Shown piece by piece: positions 52,537-61,530 of a stretch of DNA of 64,000 nt. The position numbers were made by a program, and so were the translations under genes. The notes under the pieces are model-generated. The model saw only the letters and a list, made by a program, of their open reading frames with translations, was not told the DNA's origin and searched no databases. Source of the DNA: HKCCE3408 sp039183205 (GTDB lineage: Bacteria; Pseudomonadota; Alphaproteobacteria; Rhodobacterales; Rhodobacteraceae); NCBI GenBank assembly GCA_039183205.1, contig JBCDBR010000022.1:1-64000 (forward strand). The letters are read 5' to 3'. Every line of letters begins with the position of its first letter. Position 1 is the stretch's first letter.

Positions 52537-53700
52537 ATGTTCCTCGCTTCGATGCGTTTCGACTTAAGTGATGAAATTGAGGCGTTGCGCGACGTCGTGC
52601 ACCGTTGGGCTCAGGATCGCGTAAAGCCGATGGCGGCTGATATCGACCAATCAAACGTCTTCCCGTCGGAGCTGTGGCGGGAAATGGGCGATCTTGGCAT
52701 GCTTGGCATCACGGTCGAGGCGGAATACGGCGGGGCAGAGATGGGATATCTCGCGCACACAATCGCGGTAGAGGAAGTGGCGCGTGCCTCGGCCAGCGTT
52801 TCCTTAAGTTACGGGGCACATTCCAATCTTTGCGTGAACCAAATCAAGCTCAACGGCACCGCAGAGCAAAAGGCACACTACCTCCCGAAGCTTGTCAGCG
52901 GTGAGCATGTTGGCGCGTTGGCGATGTCGGAAGCTGGTTCAGGCTCCGACGTGGTGTCGATGACCTTGCATGCGGAAAAGCGCAATGACCATTACCGGCT
53001 GAACGGCGCGAAATACTGGATCACCAACGGCCCGGATGCGGACACGTTGGTCGTATACGCCAAAACCGATCCGGCAGCCGGATCAAAGGGCATAACGGCC
53101 TTTCTGGTCGAGGCCACGATGGCCGGCTTTTCGACGAGCGCGCATTTTGACAAGCTCGGGATGCGCGGCTCGAACACGGCAGAGTTGGTTTTCGAAGACG
53201 TCGAAGTGCCGTTTGAAAACGTATTGGGAGAGGAAGGTGAGGGCGTTTCTGTCCTGATGAGCGGTCTTGATTATGAGCGCGTCGTGCTCAGCGGCTTGGG
53301 TGCGGGGATCATGGCGGCCTGCTTGGACGAAGTGATGCCATACCTGAAAGAGCGCAAACAATTCGGCAAATCGATCGGTGACTTCCAACTCATGCAAGGC
53401 AAGATCGCGGATATGTACACCGCGTTGAATTCCGCGCGCGCCTATAGCTACGAGGTTGCCAAGGCCTGCGACCGTGGCGAGGTGACCCGGCAGGACGCTG
53501 CGGCCTGTGTGCTCTATTCCTCTGAACAAGGGATGAAGGTGGCGCATCAAGCGGTGCAAGCTATGGGTGGTGCAGGGTTCATGAACGATACCGCGGTTAG
53601 TCGGATTTTCCGCGACGCCAAGTTGATGGAAATCGGGGCCGGAACGTCAGAAATTCGGCGTATGCTGGTGGGCCGGGAACTCATGGCGCGGATGGGCTAG
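52537..53700 (+). CDS. ivd: Isovaleryl-CoA dehydrogenase
   Basis: Acyl-CoA dehydrogenase oxidising isovaleryl-CoA to 3-methylcrotonyl-CoA in leucine breakdown. The 387-residue protein has ALAMSEAGSGSDVVSM (127-142), KYWITNGPDADTLVVYAKTDP (FAD site), and the catalytic glutamate 247 in the GLDYERVVL helix, the place used by isovaleryl-CoA dehydrogenases rather than the usual C-terminal position. It ends QAMGGAGFMNDTAVSRIFRDAKLMEIGAGTSEIRRMLVGRE. The operon context with mccA/mccB/mvaB confirms it. The start is preceded by GGGAGGG. Confidence 0.95.
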   Translation: MFLASMRFDLSDEIEALRDVVHRWAQDRVKPMAADIDQSNVFPSELWREMGDLGMLGITVEAEYGGAEMGYLAHTIAVEEVARASASVSLSYGAHSNLCVNQIKLNGTAEQKAHYLPKLVSGEHVGALAMSEAGSGSDVVSMTLHAEKRNDHYRLNGAKYWITNGPDADTLVVYAKTDPAAGSKGITAFLVEATMAGFSTSAHFDKLGMRGSNTAELVFEDVEVPFENVLGEEGEGVSVLMSGLDYERVVLSGLGAGIMAACLDEVMPYLKERKQFGKSIGDFQLMQGKIADMYTALNSARAYSYEVAKACDRGEVTRQDAAACVLYSSEQGMKVAHQAVQAMGGAGFMNDTAVSRIFRDAKLMEIGAGTSEIRRMLVGRELMARMG

Positions 53701-53703
53701 ACC

Positions 53704-53997
53704 ATGCGCTTAAGCGCCACCCATGTCCTGAGCATCGGCGGCCTGTGCGCCCTATCGGCCGTCATTGGGCTTGCATGGGGGCGCTCCAGTTTGCCTCCGT
53801 CCGAAACGGATGTGATCACCGCCATGGCCGCGCGCTATGTGCAGGAAACCGGCGGTTCGGTTGCCGACTGCCTTGCCCGTCCAGGCCCCGCCGGACAGGC
53901 TTGGATCACCATCTATTGCGACGGCGCCGCTGGCAGGTTTGCCTATCCGGTAAACCGACGCGGCCAGTTGATCGCAATTTCGGAGACCAGCCTGTGA
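53704..53997 (+). CDS. Small membrane-anchored protein of the liu operon, unknown
   Basis: A 97-residue protein. The N-terminal hydrophobic stretch (MRLSATHVLSIGGLCALSAV, about 8-24) acts as a signal anchor or signal peptide; the remainder is short, with two cysteines (ADCLARPG and ITIYCDG) and an RFAYPVNRRGQLIAI end. It begins three bases after ivd and its stop overlaps the acyl-CoA synthetase start (TGATG). I do not recognise a family. Its place argues that it is expressed with the operon. Confidence 0.72.
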   Translation: MRLSATHVLSIGGLCALSAVIGLAWGRSSLPPSETDVITAMAARYVQETGGSVADCLARPGPAGQAWITIYCDGAAGRFAYPVNRRGQLIAISETSL

Positions 53998-55538
53998 TGC
54001 GTTGGCGGGATTTTCTGGATAATGACAGCGCATGGCGGTGGCCGTCCGCGATGAACATGGCTGACCAAGTGTGCGATGCGCATATCGCCGCTGGCCGGTC
54101 CGACAGTACAGCGATTATCGACCTTACGACGCGGGCACGGCGCGATGTCAGTTTTGCGGATCTGCAACGCCTCTCGTTTCGGGTTCAATCCGCGCTTTTG
54201 TCGCTTGGCGTTGTCCACGGCGACCGTATTGGCGTCTTGCTGTCTCAGTCGCCGTTCTGTGCCGCGGCCCATATCGCCATTTGGCGGATCGGGGCGATAT
54301 CTGTCCCTCTTTTCAAGCTTTTTGCCCATGAGGCTTTGGCCAGCCGTATCGAGGATAGCGGCCTGCAAATTGCGGTTACCGACGACACCGGTATCGACAT
54401 GCTTTCCGCCTTTAGCGTGGCAACGGTGACAGCGGCCGATCTGCCATCAGAGGCCGTAGCATCCGTCTCGGCCGATACTGGCCCTGAAACACCTGCCGTG
54501 CTCATCTATACCTCTGGCACGACTGGAAAACCGAAAGGGGCGCTGCACGGACACCGGATGCTGGTTGGTCATATGCCCGGCGTGATCGCCAGTCATAACG
54601 GCCTCGGCGAAATGGATGATTGCCTTTGGACACCTGCCGATTGGGCTTGGATCGGAGGCTTGTTCGATGTCTTGATGCCTGGCCTCGCGCTTGCGGTTCC
54701 CGTCGTTGCCAGCCGCGCCGAGAAATTCTCGGGCCAGGCGGCGGGCGATGTCTGTAGAAACGCTGGTGTCCGAAACGCGTTTCTGCCCCCAACGGCGTTG
54801 CGTATGTTAAAGGCGGGCGGTCACCGCATTGCCGGCCTGCGATCCGTCGCCTCGGGTGGAGAGCCGCTGGGCGCGGAGGTTCTGGCCTGGGGCCAGCAAG
54901 CGTTCGGCCTCACGATCAACGAGTTTTACGGCCAGACGGAATGCAACATGGTCGTATCCGCCAATGCGCGCGATTTCGACACGCCGACTGGCGCAATCGG
55001 CAAGCCCGTTACCGGCTTCGACGTTGCGGTTGTCGACACAAACGGCCAACCCACCGATGCCGAAGGTGACATTGCGATTGCCGCGGGCGCACCCTCTATG
55101 ATGCTGGGATATTGGCAAAATGCACCGGCGACTGCCGCGAAGTATCGCGGCAAGTGGATGCTCACCGGCGATCGGGGCCGAGCCCGCGATGGCTTTATCT
55201 GGTTTGTCGGTCGCGACGATGATGTGATCACCTCGGCGGGCTACCGGATCGGCCCGGCGGAGGTCGAGGATTGCTTGTTAACCCATCCTGCGGTTGCGAC
55301 CGCAGGGGTCGTTGGCAAACCGGACCCTTTACGCACGGAGATCGTGAAGGCCTATGTTGTGCTAAAGCCAAGGGCCGAAGCCACGGTCCAGACGTTGCAG
55401 GACCATGTCAAGGCGCGGCTGGCCAGCCATTGTTACCCGCGCGAAGTTGCGTTTGTGGAGGCGTTACCGATGACGGTCACAGGGAAAATCCGCCGCAAAG
55501 AGCTCCGCGCAAGGGCCGTTGCGGAGGCGCACAGATGA
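53997..55538 (+). CDS. AMP-dependent acyl-CoA synthetase
   Basis: A 513-residue adenylate-forming enzyme. The phosphate loop is IYTSGTTGKPKG (about 170-181), the adenine site is GQTECNMV, the hinge is WFVGRDDDVITSAGYRIGP, and the catalytic lysine near 498 lies in TVTGKIRRKELR. It is nearer to acetyl/acyl-CoA synthetases than to the ligase at 62387. In this operon it probably activates isovalerate or acetoacetate; the substrate is inference. It is coupled to both neighbours (TGATG and ATGA). Confidence 0.88.
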   Translation: MRWRDFLDNDSAWRWPSAMNMADQVCDAHIAAGRSDSTAIIDLTTRARRDVSFADLQRLSFRVQSALLSLGVVHGDRIGVLLSQSPFCAAAHIAIWRIGAISVPLFKLFAHEALASRIEDSGLQIAVTDDTGIDMLSAFSVATVTAADLPSEAVASVSADTGPETPAVLIYTSGTTGKPKGALHGHRMLVGHMPGVIASHNGLGEMDDCLWTPADWAWIGGLFDVLMPGLALAVPVVASRAEKFSGQAAGDVCRNAGVRNAFLPPTALRMLKAGGHRIAGLRSVASGGEPLGAEVLAWGQQAFGLTINEFYGQTECNMVVSANARDFDTPTGAIGKPVTGFDVAVVDTNGQPTDAEGDIAIAAGAPSMMLGYWQNAPATAAKYRGKWMLTGDRGRARDGFIWFVGRDDDVITSAGYRIGPAEVEDCLLTHPAVATAGVVGKPDPLRTEIVKAYVVLKPRAEATVQTLQDHVKARLASHCYPREVAFVEALPMTVTGKIRRKELRARAVAEAHR

Positions 55539-56110
55539 TGCGTGCCTTGGCAATGTCGTTGCTGTGCGTCACCGGCGCGGTCCAGGCCGAGGCGCAATCC
55601 GGGGACGCCGAATTTGCCAATTGTATCGATGTTGCCCTGGCATCCTTTGAGCGTGAGTTGATCCGCAACCCGGGTCCAGAGGACCCAGATATCACTCTGC
55701 TCAGCCAGCGCGATGTGCTGGTGTGCGGTGGGGCAGGGATCCAAAGCTGCGATTTTCTGGAGGATCGCGTTGCCTGCCAAGATGCTTTGCGTGTCCAACA
55801 GGACGACATGCGCGTGGCCATTCTTGAAACCTTGCCGCATCCAAGCGATGTCGCCAGCCTTGAAACGCATTGGGCGGTCGCGCTTTACCCGCAGCTCTGG
55901 GCGCTTGCGTATGGGCAATCGGCCGGTCCGGATTGTGCCGGCAACGGTGCGCTGATGGCCGCATGGTGCGGTGCGGTCGAAACCAATCGGGACCTGGCCA
56001 TGGCGATCATGACCTGGCAGATGGCCCGGCTTTTGGAGGCGGCGCCATCGGCGATCGCGCTGGGCTGGGCCGCACCTGCCCCGCCGCCGCAACCGGTGCC
56101 GAGGCCATGA
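55535..56110 (+). CDS. Exported Cys-containing protein of the liu operon, unknown
   Basis: A 191-residue protein with a signal peptide (MRALAMSLLCVTGAVQAEA, cleavage near AEA-Q). The mature part has about six cysteines (NCIDVAL, LVCGGAG, QSCDFLE, VACQDAL, PDCAGNG, AWCGAVE), probably disulfide-bonded, and a Pro-rich end. The C-terminal AAWCGAVETNRDLAMAIMTWQMARLLEA helix resembles the shape of lysozyme-inhibitor LprI/DUF1311 proteins, but this is only by eye. ATGA overlaps occur at both ends. Confidence 0.72.
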   Translation: MMRALAMSLLCVTGAVQAEAQSGDAEFANCIDVALASFERELIRNPGPEDPDITLLSQRDVLVCGGAGIQSCDFLEDRVACQDALRVQQDDMRVAILETLPHPSDVASLETHWAVALYPQLWALAYGQSAGPDCAGNGALMAAWCGAVETNRDLAMAIMTWQMARLLEAAPSAIALGWAAPAPPPQPVPRP

Positions 56111-56298
56111 CCCAATTGCGCGCGCCTTTGCCATCTCGTCCCTCAGAAACGCCGGTACCGAAGGCGCCAATGGGCTCTGCCGCGGCTGCGGTTTTGCTGA
56201 CGCTTTGGTTCCAGCCCTATCGGGCACAGACCGCAACATGCGATGCGCCCGGCTTGCCAAGGCCGCGCCGGCGGCAAACGGGATTGGAGCTGCGATGA
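56107..56298 (+). CDS. 63-codon ORF filling the gap before mccB
   Basis: This frame starts on ATGA with the stop of the gene before and ends on ATGA with the mccB ATG, so it exactly fills the interval. The product is Pro/Arg-rich at both ends with a hydrophobic middle (MGSAAAAVLLTLWFQPY, about 22-38), a possible single membrane segment or internal signal. No family is recognised. It may be a real small protein or only a translational bridge. Confidence 0.5.
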   Translation: MTQLRAPLPSRPSETPVPKAPMGSAAAAVLLTLWFQPYRAQTATCDAPGLPRPRRRQTGLELR

Positions 56299-57899
56299 AA
56301 CTGACGTCCAATTTCTTGGCAAATTCAGCAGAGGCGAAAGCCAATCGCGACGCGCATTTGAGCGCGCTGGCAGAGATCAACGCAGCCGCGGAAGAGGCGA
56401 TGCAGGGCGGGGGAGAGGCATCACGCGCACGGCATGTCTCGCGCGGGAAAATGTTGCCACGAGATCGCGTGGCCAACCTTGTTGATCCCGGATCACCTTT
56501 CTTGGAAATCGGCGCCTTCGCGGGCCACGCGCTTTACGAAGCCGAGGTTCCCGCAGGCGGAGCGATTGCTGGGATCGGTGTTGTGTCAGGCCAAGAGGTT
56601 ATGATCGTCTGCAATGATGCAACCGTCAAAGGCGGCACCTATTTTCCCATCACGGTGAAAAAACACCTCCGGGCGCAAGAAATCGCGGAGGAATGCAACC
56701 TTCCTTGCATCTATTTGGTTGATAGCGGCGGCGCGAACCTGCCGAACCAAGACGAGGTTTTCCCTGACCGCGACCATTTCGGACGCATCTTTTACAATCA
56801 GGCCCGAATGAGTGCCAAGGGCATCGCCCAAATCGCCGTTGTTATGGGCTCCTGTACGGCTGGCGGCGCATATGTCCCGGCAATGTCAGACATTACCATT
56901 ATTGTAAAAGATCAAGGGACGATTTTTCTTGCAGGCCCGCCCTTGGTCAAGGCCGCAACCGGTGAGGTTGTCAGCGCCGAAGACCTTGGTGGCGGCGACG
57001 TGCACACAAGACTATCCGGCGTGGCCGATTATCTTGCCCAGGATGATGCCCACGCATTGGCGCTGGCGCGCCGCGCCGTTGCTGGGCTCAATCGGGAAAA
57101 ACCGCCGGGTCCTATTTTTCAAACGCCCGAAGAACCTGCCTACGATCCCGATGAGGTAATGGGCGTGGTGCCCGCCAGCCTGTCCACCCCGTATGATATC
57201 CGCGAAGTGATCGCCCGGATTGTGGACGGCTCGCGGCTCGATGAATTCAAGTCACGGTTCGGGGAAACTATTGTCACCGGATTTGCCCATCTGATGGGGT
57301 GTCCGGTCGGCATCATTGCCAATAATGGCGTCTTATTTTCCGAAGCGGCGCAAAAGGCCGCGCATTTCGTTGAGCTTTGCAGCCAGCGCCGTATCCCTTT
57401 GGTCTTCTTACAGAATATCACAGGCTTTATGGTTGGGCGGAAATACGAGAACGAAGGTATCGCGCGCCATGGTGCCAAAATGGTCACGGCCGTGGCGACA
57501 ACAGCGGTGCCTAAAATCACGATGCTGGTTGGTGGCTCGTTCGGGGCAGGCAATTACGGAATGGCGGGGCGTGCGTATAGCCCGAGGTTTCTGTGGACCT
57601 GGCCAAACAGCCGCATCAGTGTGATGGGCGGCGCGCAGGCGGCGGGTGTCTTGGCCAGCGTCAAGCGTGATGCAATGACGCGTGCCGGCGCTTCCTGGAG
57701 CGTTGCGGAAGAAGCCGAGTTCAAACAACCCACCATTGATATGTTCGAGACGCAATCCCATCCGCTATATGCCTCGGCGCGCTTGTGGGACGACGGAATA
57801 ATCGATCCGCGCAAAAGCCGTGAGGTGCTTGCGTTGTCACTGTCTGCCGCGTTGAATGCACCGATCGAGGACACACGCTTCGGTGTGTTCCGGATGTGA
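56295..57899 (+). CDS. mccB: 3-methylcrotonyl-CoA carboxylase, carboxyltransferase (beta) subunit
   Basis: MccB transfers CO2 from carboxybiotin to 3-methylcrotonyl-CoA, giving 3-methylglutaconyl-CoA. The 534-residue product shows both halves of a carboxyltransferase: the oxyanion segment GSCTAGGAYVPAM (about 185-197) and the second one GGSFGAGNYGMAGRAYSP (about 413-430), with the NQDEVFPDRDHFGRIFYNQ motif near 151. GGAG precedes ATG 56295; the frame is open from 56205. It pairs with mccA downstream. Confidence 0.95.
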   Translation: MKLTSNFLANSAEAKANRDAHLSALAEINAAAEEAMQGGGEASRARHVSRGKMLPRDRVANLVDPGSPFLEIGAFAGHALYEAEVPAGGAIAGIGVVSGQEVMIVCNDATVKGGTYFPITVKKHLRAQEIAEECNLPCIYLVDSGGANLPNQDEVFPDRDHFGRIFYNQARMSAKGIAQIAVVMGSCTAGGAYVPAMSDITIIVKDQGTIFLAGPPLVKAATGEVVSAEDLGGGDVHTRLSGVADYLAQDDAHALALARRAVAGLNREKPPGPIFQTPEEPAYDPDEVMGVVPASLSTPYDIREVIARIVDGSRLDEFKSRFGETIVTGFAHLMGCPVGIIANNGVLFSEAAQKAAHFVELCSQRRIPLVFLQNITGFMVGRKYENEGIARHGAKMVTAVATTAVPKITMLVGGSFGAGNYGMAGRAYSPRFLWTWPNSRISVMGGAQAAGVLASVKRDAMTRAGASWSVAEEAEFKQPTIDMFETQSHPLYASARLWDDGIIDPRKSREVLALSLSAALNAPIEDTRFGVFRM

Positions 57900-57997
57900 T
57901 GGCGCTACGGTCCCGACCCCCGTGCCGGCGCCGTCGGTATCCGTTGTCGGGCGTGCCAGCCGCGGCAGGTACGGCGTTCTTGGGGTTGGTGTGGTGA
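57899..57997 (+). CDS. 32-codon ORF between mccB and mccA
   Basis: A minimal frame that starts with TGATG on the mccB stop and ends with TGATG on the mccA ATG. The product is Arg-rich at first (about residues 4-14: RSRPPCRRRRY) and then hydrophobic (SGVPAAAGTAFLGLVW). Small basic-then-hydrophobic peptides can be membrane-active, but the frame may exist only to couple translation between the two carboxylase subunits. No family is recognised. Confidence 0.42.
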   Translation: MALRSRPPCRRRRYPLSGVPAAAGTAFLGLVW

Positions 57998-59928
57998 TGT
58001 TTACAAAAATCCTGATTGCCAATCGCGGTGAAATCGCCTGCCGGATTGCCGAGACCGCGCGGCGTATGGGGGTGCGGACGGTTGCGGTCTTTTCCGACGC
58101 CGATGCGCAGGCGTGTCATGTCGTGGCAGCTGACGAAGCGGTTGCAATCGGCGGACCGCGACCGGCCGATAGCTATTTGCGCGGCGATGGGATTATTGCA
58201 GCCGCCAAGGCAGCCGGTGCCGAAGCGATCCATCCCGGATATGGTTTTTTGAGTGAGAACCCCGATTTCGTCGACGCGGTGTCGGCTGCGGGGTTGGTCT
58301 TTATTGGCCCCTCGGCGGAGGCCATTCGCGCGATGGGCCTAAAGGACGCCGCCAAAGCCCGGATGGAGGCGGCGCGTGTGCCTGTCGTGCCAGGTTATCA
58401 CGGCCCGAACCAGGACCCGGCCCGACTTTTGGCCGCCGCCGAAGAGATTGGGTTTCCGGTGTTGATCAAGGCCGTTGCGGGCGGCGGCGGCAAGGGTATG
58501 CGCCGCGTGGAAGCGGCAGATGACTTCGAGCCTGCCCTGGAGGGGGCCAAAGCCGAGGCGATGAGCGCCTTTGGCAATGCGGCGGTACTAATCGAAAAGT
58601 TTGTCTCTAAGCCGCGACATATCGAAGTGCAGGTCTTTGGCGACGGCGAACGCGCCGTGCATCTGTTTGAACGCGATTGCTCGTTGCAGCGCCGTCATCA
58701 AAAGGTGATCGAAGAAGCCCCCGCGCCCGGGATGACGGCAGAGATGCGGCAGGCGATGGGGCAGGCGGCGGTGCGGGCCGCGGAAGCTATTGGCTATACA
58801 GGGGCCGGAACGGTCGAATTCATCGTCGATGCCAGCGACGGTCTGCGTCCCGATCGCTTTTACTTCATGGAAATGAATACCCGGCTTCAAGTCGAACATC
58901 CGGTGACCGAGGCCGTGACGGGCATTGATTTGGTCGAGTGGCAATTGCGCGTAGCGGCTGGGGCGCCGCTTCCCAAGGCGCAAGACGACCTTGCCATCAT
59001 CGGCCACGCCATCGAGGCGCGGCTTTACGCCGAAGACGTGCCCGCCGGTTTCTTGCCCGCGACAGGGCGCCTTGCGCATCTGCGTTTTCCGAGCGTCCTG
59101 CGCACCGATACCGGTGTTCGCCCCGGTGATGAGATAACTCCATATTACGATCCGATGATCGCCAAACTGATCGCCTATGGGCCGTCTCGCGATGTGGCCT
59201 TGACCAAGCTGCGGCGCGGTCTGGCAAAGACAGAGGTTGCGGGATCGGTCACTAATTTGGCGTTCCTCAAAGCATTGGCCGCCCATGAAGATTTTCGTCG
59301 GGGTGAGGTGGATACAGGTTTGATTGACCGGCATCTGACGACGCTTTCGACGACCCCGACGCCCTGCACGCGGGCACGGTCTTTGGCTGCGCTGACTGCG
59401 CTTGGACTTGACCAGGCCGCGCCGATGCAGGGTTTTCACCTCTGGCAGCCCCTGCGCCAACACGTGGGATTGGCCTTTGACGGCGCAGCCATGGAGATCG
59501 GCGTTGAAACCGTCGCGCCGGGTCGGTTCAGAACCTATTTGGATGATGCGAACCACCAGATCGAATGCGATGACGGGTGGTGGGTTGATGGCACTAAGGT
59601 CGATGCGCAGTGTGTCGCCCACGAGGCTGGCATTTCCGTTTTCTGGGGCAATGCCTATCACTTCACGCGTATAGAGCCGCTTCAGAATGCAGCTGCCCCC
59701 GAGGATACCGGTGTGACGCTGGCGCCGATGCCGGGTTTGGTGAAGGCGGTGTTTGTTGAGCCGGGCGCGGAGGTTGTCGCCGGTGACCGGCTCGCCATTT
59801 TGGAGGCGATGAAGATGGAGCACACTTTGCGGGCGGGCCAAGATGCAAAAGTCGCAGAGGTTTTGGTCCGCGCAGGCGATCAGGTCGAAGCTGGCGCGCC
59901 GCTGATTGCCATGGAGGGCGCTTTATGA
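57997..59928 (+). CDS. mccA: 3-methylcrotonyl-CoA carboxylase, biotin-containing (alpha) subunit
   Basis: MccA contains biotin carboxylase and biotin carrier parts. The 643-residue product has MFTKILIANRGEIACRIAET at the start, the ATP-grasp loop KAVAGGGGKGMRRV (about 158-171), HLFERDCSLQRRHQKVIEEAP, FYFMEMNTRLQVEHPVTE, and the biotinylated lysine near 606 in the C-terminal EAMKMEHTL motif. ATG 57997 is the family start. It overlaps the GST gene (ATGA). Confidence 0.96.
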   Translation: MFTKILIANRGEIACRIAETARRMGVRTVAVFSDADAQACHVVAADEAVAIGGPRPADSYLRGDGIIAAAKAAGAEAIHPGYGFLSENPDFVDAVSAAGLVFIGPSAEAIRAMGLKDAAKARMEAARVPVVPGYHGPNQDPARLLAAAEEIGFPVLIKAVAGGGGKGMRRVEAADDFEPALEGAKAEAMSAFGNAAVLIEKFVSKPRHIEVQVFGDGERAVHLFERDCSLQRRHQKVIEEAPAPGMTAEMRQAMGQAAVRAAEAIGYTGAGTVEFIVDASDGLRPDRFYFMEMNTRLQVEHPVTEAVTGIDLVEWQLRVAAGAPLPKAQDDLAIIGHAIEARLYAEDVPAGFLPATGRLAHLRFPSVLRTDTGVRPGDEITPYYDPMIAKLIAYGPSRDVALTKLRRGLAKTEVAGSVTNLAFLKALAAHEDFRRGEVDTGLIDRHLTTLSTTPTPCTRARSLAALTALGLDQAAPMQGFHLWQPLRQHVGLAFDGAAMEIGVETVAPGRFRTYLDDANHQIECDDGWWVDGTKVDAQCVAHEAGISVFWGNAYHFTRIEPLQNAAAPEDTGVTLAPMPGLVKAVFVEPGAEVVAGDRLAILEAMKMEHTLRAGQDAKVAEVLVRAGDQVEAGAPLIAMEGAL

Positions 59929-60578
59929 TCCGGCTGCATCATGTGCCGGAAAGCCGATCCATGCGAATATTATGGCTTTTGCACGAATTGGGTCTCGACT
60001 TCGACATCCGCACCTGGCCGTTCGACAAAACGCTGCGTTCGGCGCAATATCTGGCGTTGAACCCAGCCGGACGCGTCCCCGCGCTTGAGATAAATGGCGC
60101 ACGATACTTCGAAAGTGGCGCGCTGATTGAGCTTCTCTGTGAGATGTATCCCGAGCGCGGTTTGGGCCGTTTGCCTGGTGATCCCGAACGGCCAAGCTGG
60201 CTGACTTGGGTCCATTTCGCCGAAACAATTAGCCAACATTCGGCAGCGCTCACGCAGCAACATATCGTCCTGCGCGAAGATCACATGCGATCTCCGGTGG
60301 TGATGAAGATCGAAGCGGCCCGCATTGCCAAATGCTATGACGCGCTAGACGATCAGCTTGAGGGGCGGGATTACCTGCTATCTTCAGGCTTCAGCGCGGC
60401 AGATGTTGCTATTGGCCAGGCCGTATACATGGCGCGACGTTTCACAAAATTCGACGACCATCCGGCCTTGGCCGCCTGGGTCGGCCGCATAGAGCAACGA
60501 CCGGCCTATCAAGCCAGCCTGCCCGCGCCTGGCGAAGGGCTTTATGCACAGGACTTTTACGAAGCGTGGTCAGCTTGA
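59925..60578 (+). CDS. Glutathione S-transferase family protein
   Basis: A 217-residue GST with an N-terminal thioredoxin-fold domain (VPESRSMRILWLLHELGLDFDI, the NPAGRVPALEINGARYFESGALIELLCE glutathione-binding stretch at about 46-73) and a helical C-terminal domain. The active residue is probably a serine near the start (ESRS). In this operon it could conjugate reactive unsaturated CoA intermediates such as methylcrotonyl-CoA; this is inference from position. Coupled to mccA by ATGA and to mvaB by TTGA. Confidence 0.9.
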   Translation: MIRLHHVPESRSMRILWLLHELGLDFDIRTWPFDKTLRSAQYLALNPAGRVPALEINGARYFESGALIELLCEMYPERGLGRLPGDPERPSWLTWVHFAETISQHSAALTQQHIVLREDHMRSPVVMKIEAARIAKCYDALDDQLEGRDYLLSSGFSAADVAIGQAVYMARRFTKFDDHPALAAWVGRIEQRPAYQASLPAPGEGLYAQDFYEAWSA

Positions 60579-61429
60579 CGGGGCGGGTGGAGATCTATGA
60601 GGTCGGTCCACGCGACGGATTGCAAAACGAGCCCAGACAAATCCCCATAGCCGAGAAAATCGCGCTCGTCGAAGCCCTAGGGGAAGCCGGATTTAAGCGC
60701 ATCGAGATGGCCAGCTTCGTCAGTCCTAAATGGGTACCGCAAATGGCCGGATCGGCCGGTGTGTTTGCTGGCATGACCCGAAGGGCGGGCGTAAGCTATG
60801 TGGCGCTGGCCCCCAATGTGCGGGGTTACCAAGATGCAATGGCCGCAGGTGCCGACGAGGTCGCCGTGTTTCTGTCCGCGTCCGAGGGCTTTTCACGGGC
60901 CAATCTCAATGCATCAATCGACGACAGCTTTGATCGGGCCGCAGAGGTCGCGGCCTGTGCCGAAGCGGATGGAACACGCCTTCGCGCCTATGTCTCCTGC
61001 GTCGTCGAATGCCCATTCGAAGGTCCGGTAGCTCCGACTGCGGTGGCCCATCTGGTGACACGGCTCCGGGCCATAGCGGCCTATGAGGTGTCCTTGGGTG
61101 ATACAATCGGCAAAGGCACACCAGAGACCATCGATGCGATGCTCGCCGCTGTTTTGGACGAGATCGAACCACAGATGCTTGCCGGGCATTACCATGACAC
61201 CAATGGACGTGCATTGGAGAATATTGAGGTATCGCTGTCCCGCGGATTGCGGGTCTTTGACGCGTCGGTCGGCGGTCTTGGCGGGTGCCCTTATGCCCCA
61301 GGCGCTGCGGGGAATGTAGCTTCGGAGGACGTAAATGCGCGCTTGCTCGATTTGGGCTTTCAGACCGGGTTGGACCAGGACGGGCTCGTTGCTGCGGCGG
61401 ATATGGCACGTGCGATGCGTGGGCCATGA
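60575..61429 (+). CDS. mvaB: Hydroxymethylglutaryl-CoA lyase
   Basis: Cleaves 3-hydroxy-3-methylglutaryl-CoA to acetyl-CoA and acetoacetate, the last step of leucine breakdown. It has VEIYEVGPRDGLQNEP with the metal-binding aspartate, EMASFVSPKWVPQM, GDTIGKGTPE, the HYHDTNGRALENI metal site and the signature GGLGGCPYAPGAAGN with the catalytic cysteine. TTG 60575 overlaps the GST stop and gives the usual short N-terminus (MTGRVEIYEV, 284 residues); GTG 60566 adds three residues. Confidence 0.94.
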   Translation: MTGRVEIYEVGPRDGLQNEPRQIPIAEKIALVEALGEAGFKRIEMASFVSPKWVPQMAGSAGVFAGMTRRAGVSYVALAPNVRGYQDAMAAGADEVAVFLSASEGFSRANLNASIDDSFDRAAEVAACAEADGTRLRAYVSCVVECPFEGPVAPTAVAHLVTRLRAIAAYEVSLGDTIGKGTPETIDAMLAAVLDEIEPQMLAGHYHDTNGRALENIEVSLSRGLRVFDASVGGLGGCPYAPGAAGNVASEDVNARLLDLGFQTGLDQDGLVAAADMARAMRGP

Positions 61430-61530
61430 TTGTGGATCCGCGGGCGCTATTTGGGATATGTGCCGATGGCGTGGAAATCAGCGTGGCGCGATTTGTGATC
61501 TGTCGGGGGATGAATGGCGATCCGTGTTGA
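61426..61530 (+). CDS. 34-codon ORF between mvaB and the enoyl-CoA hydratase
   Basis: The frame starts on the mvaB stop (ATGA) and overlaps the first 17 bases of the hydratase gene. The short product (MIVDPRALFGICADGVEISV...) contains three cysteines, no signal and no known motif. Like the other micro-ORFs of this operon it fills the only gap between two enzymes. It could be a small protein or a coupling device that keeps ribosomes on the message until the hydratase start. Confidence 0.42.
   Translation: MIVDPRALFGICADGVEISVARFVICRGMNGDPC

Noticed and set aside
58588..59841. A 417-codon open frame antisense to mccA
   Set aside because: It lies entirely opposite a well-conserved gene; GC-rich genomes give such mirror frames, and its protein has no recognisable domain.
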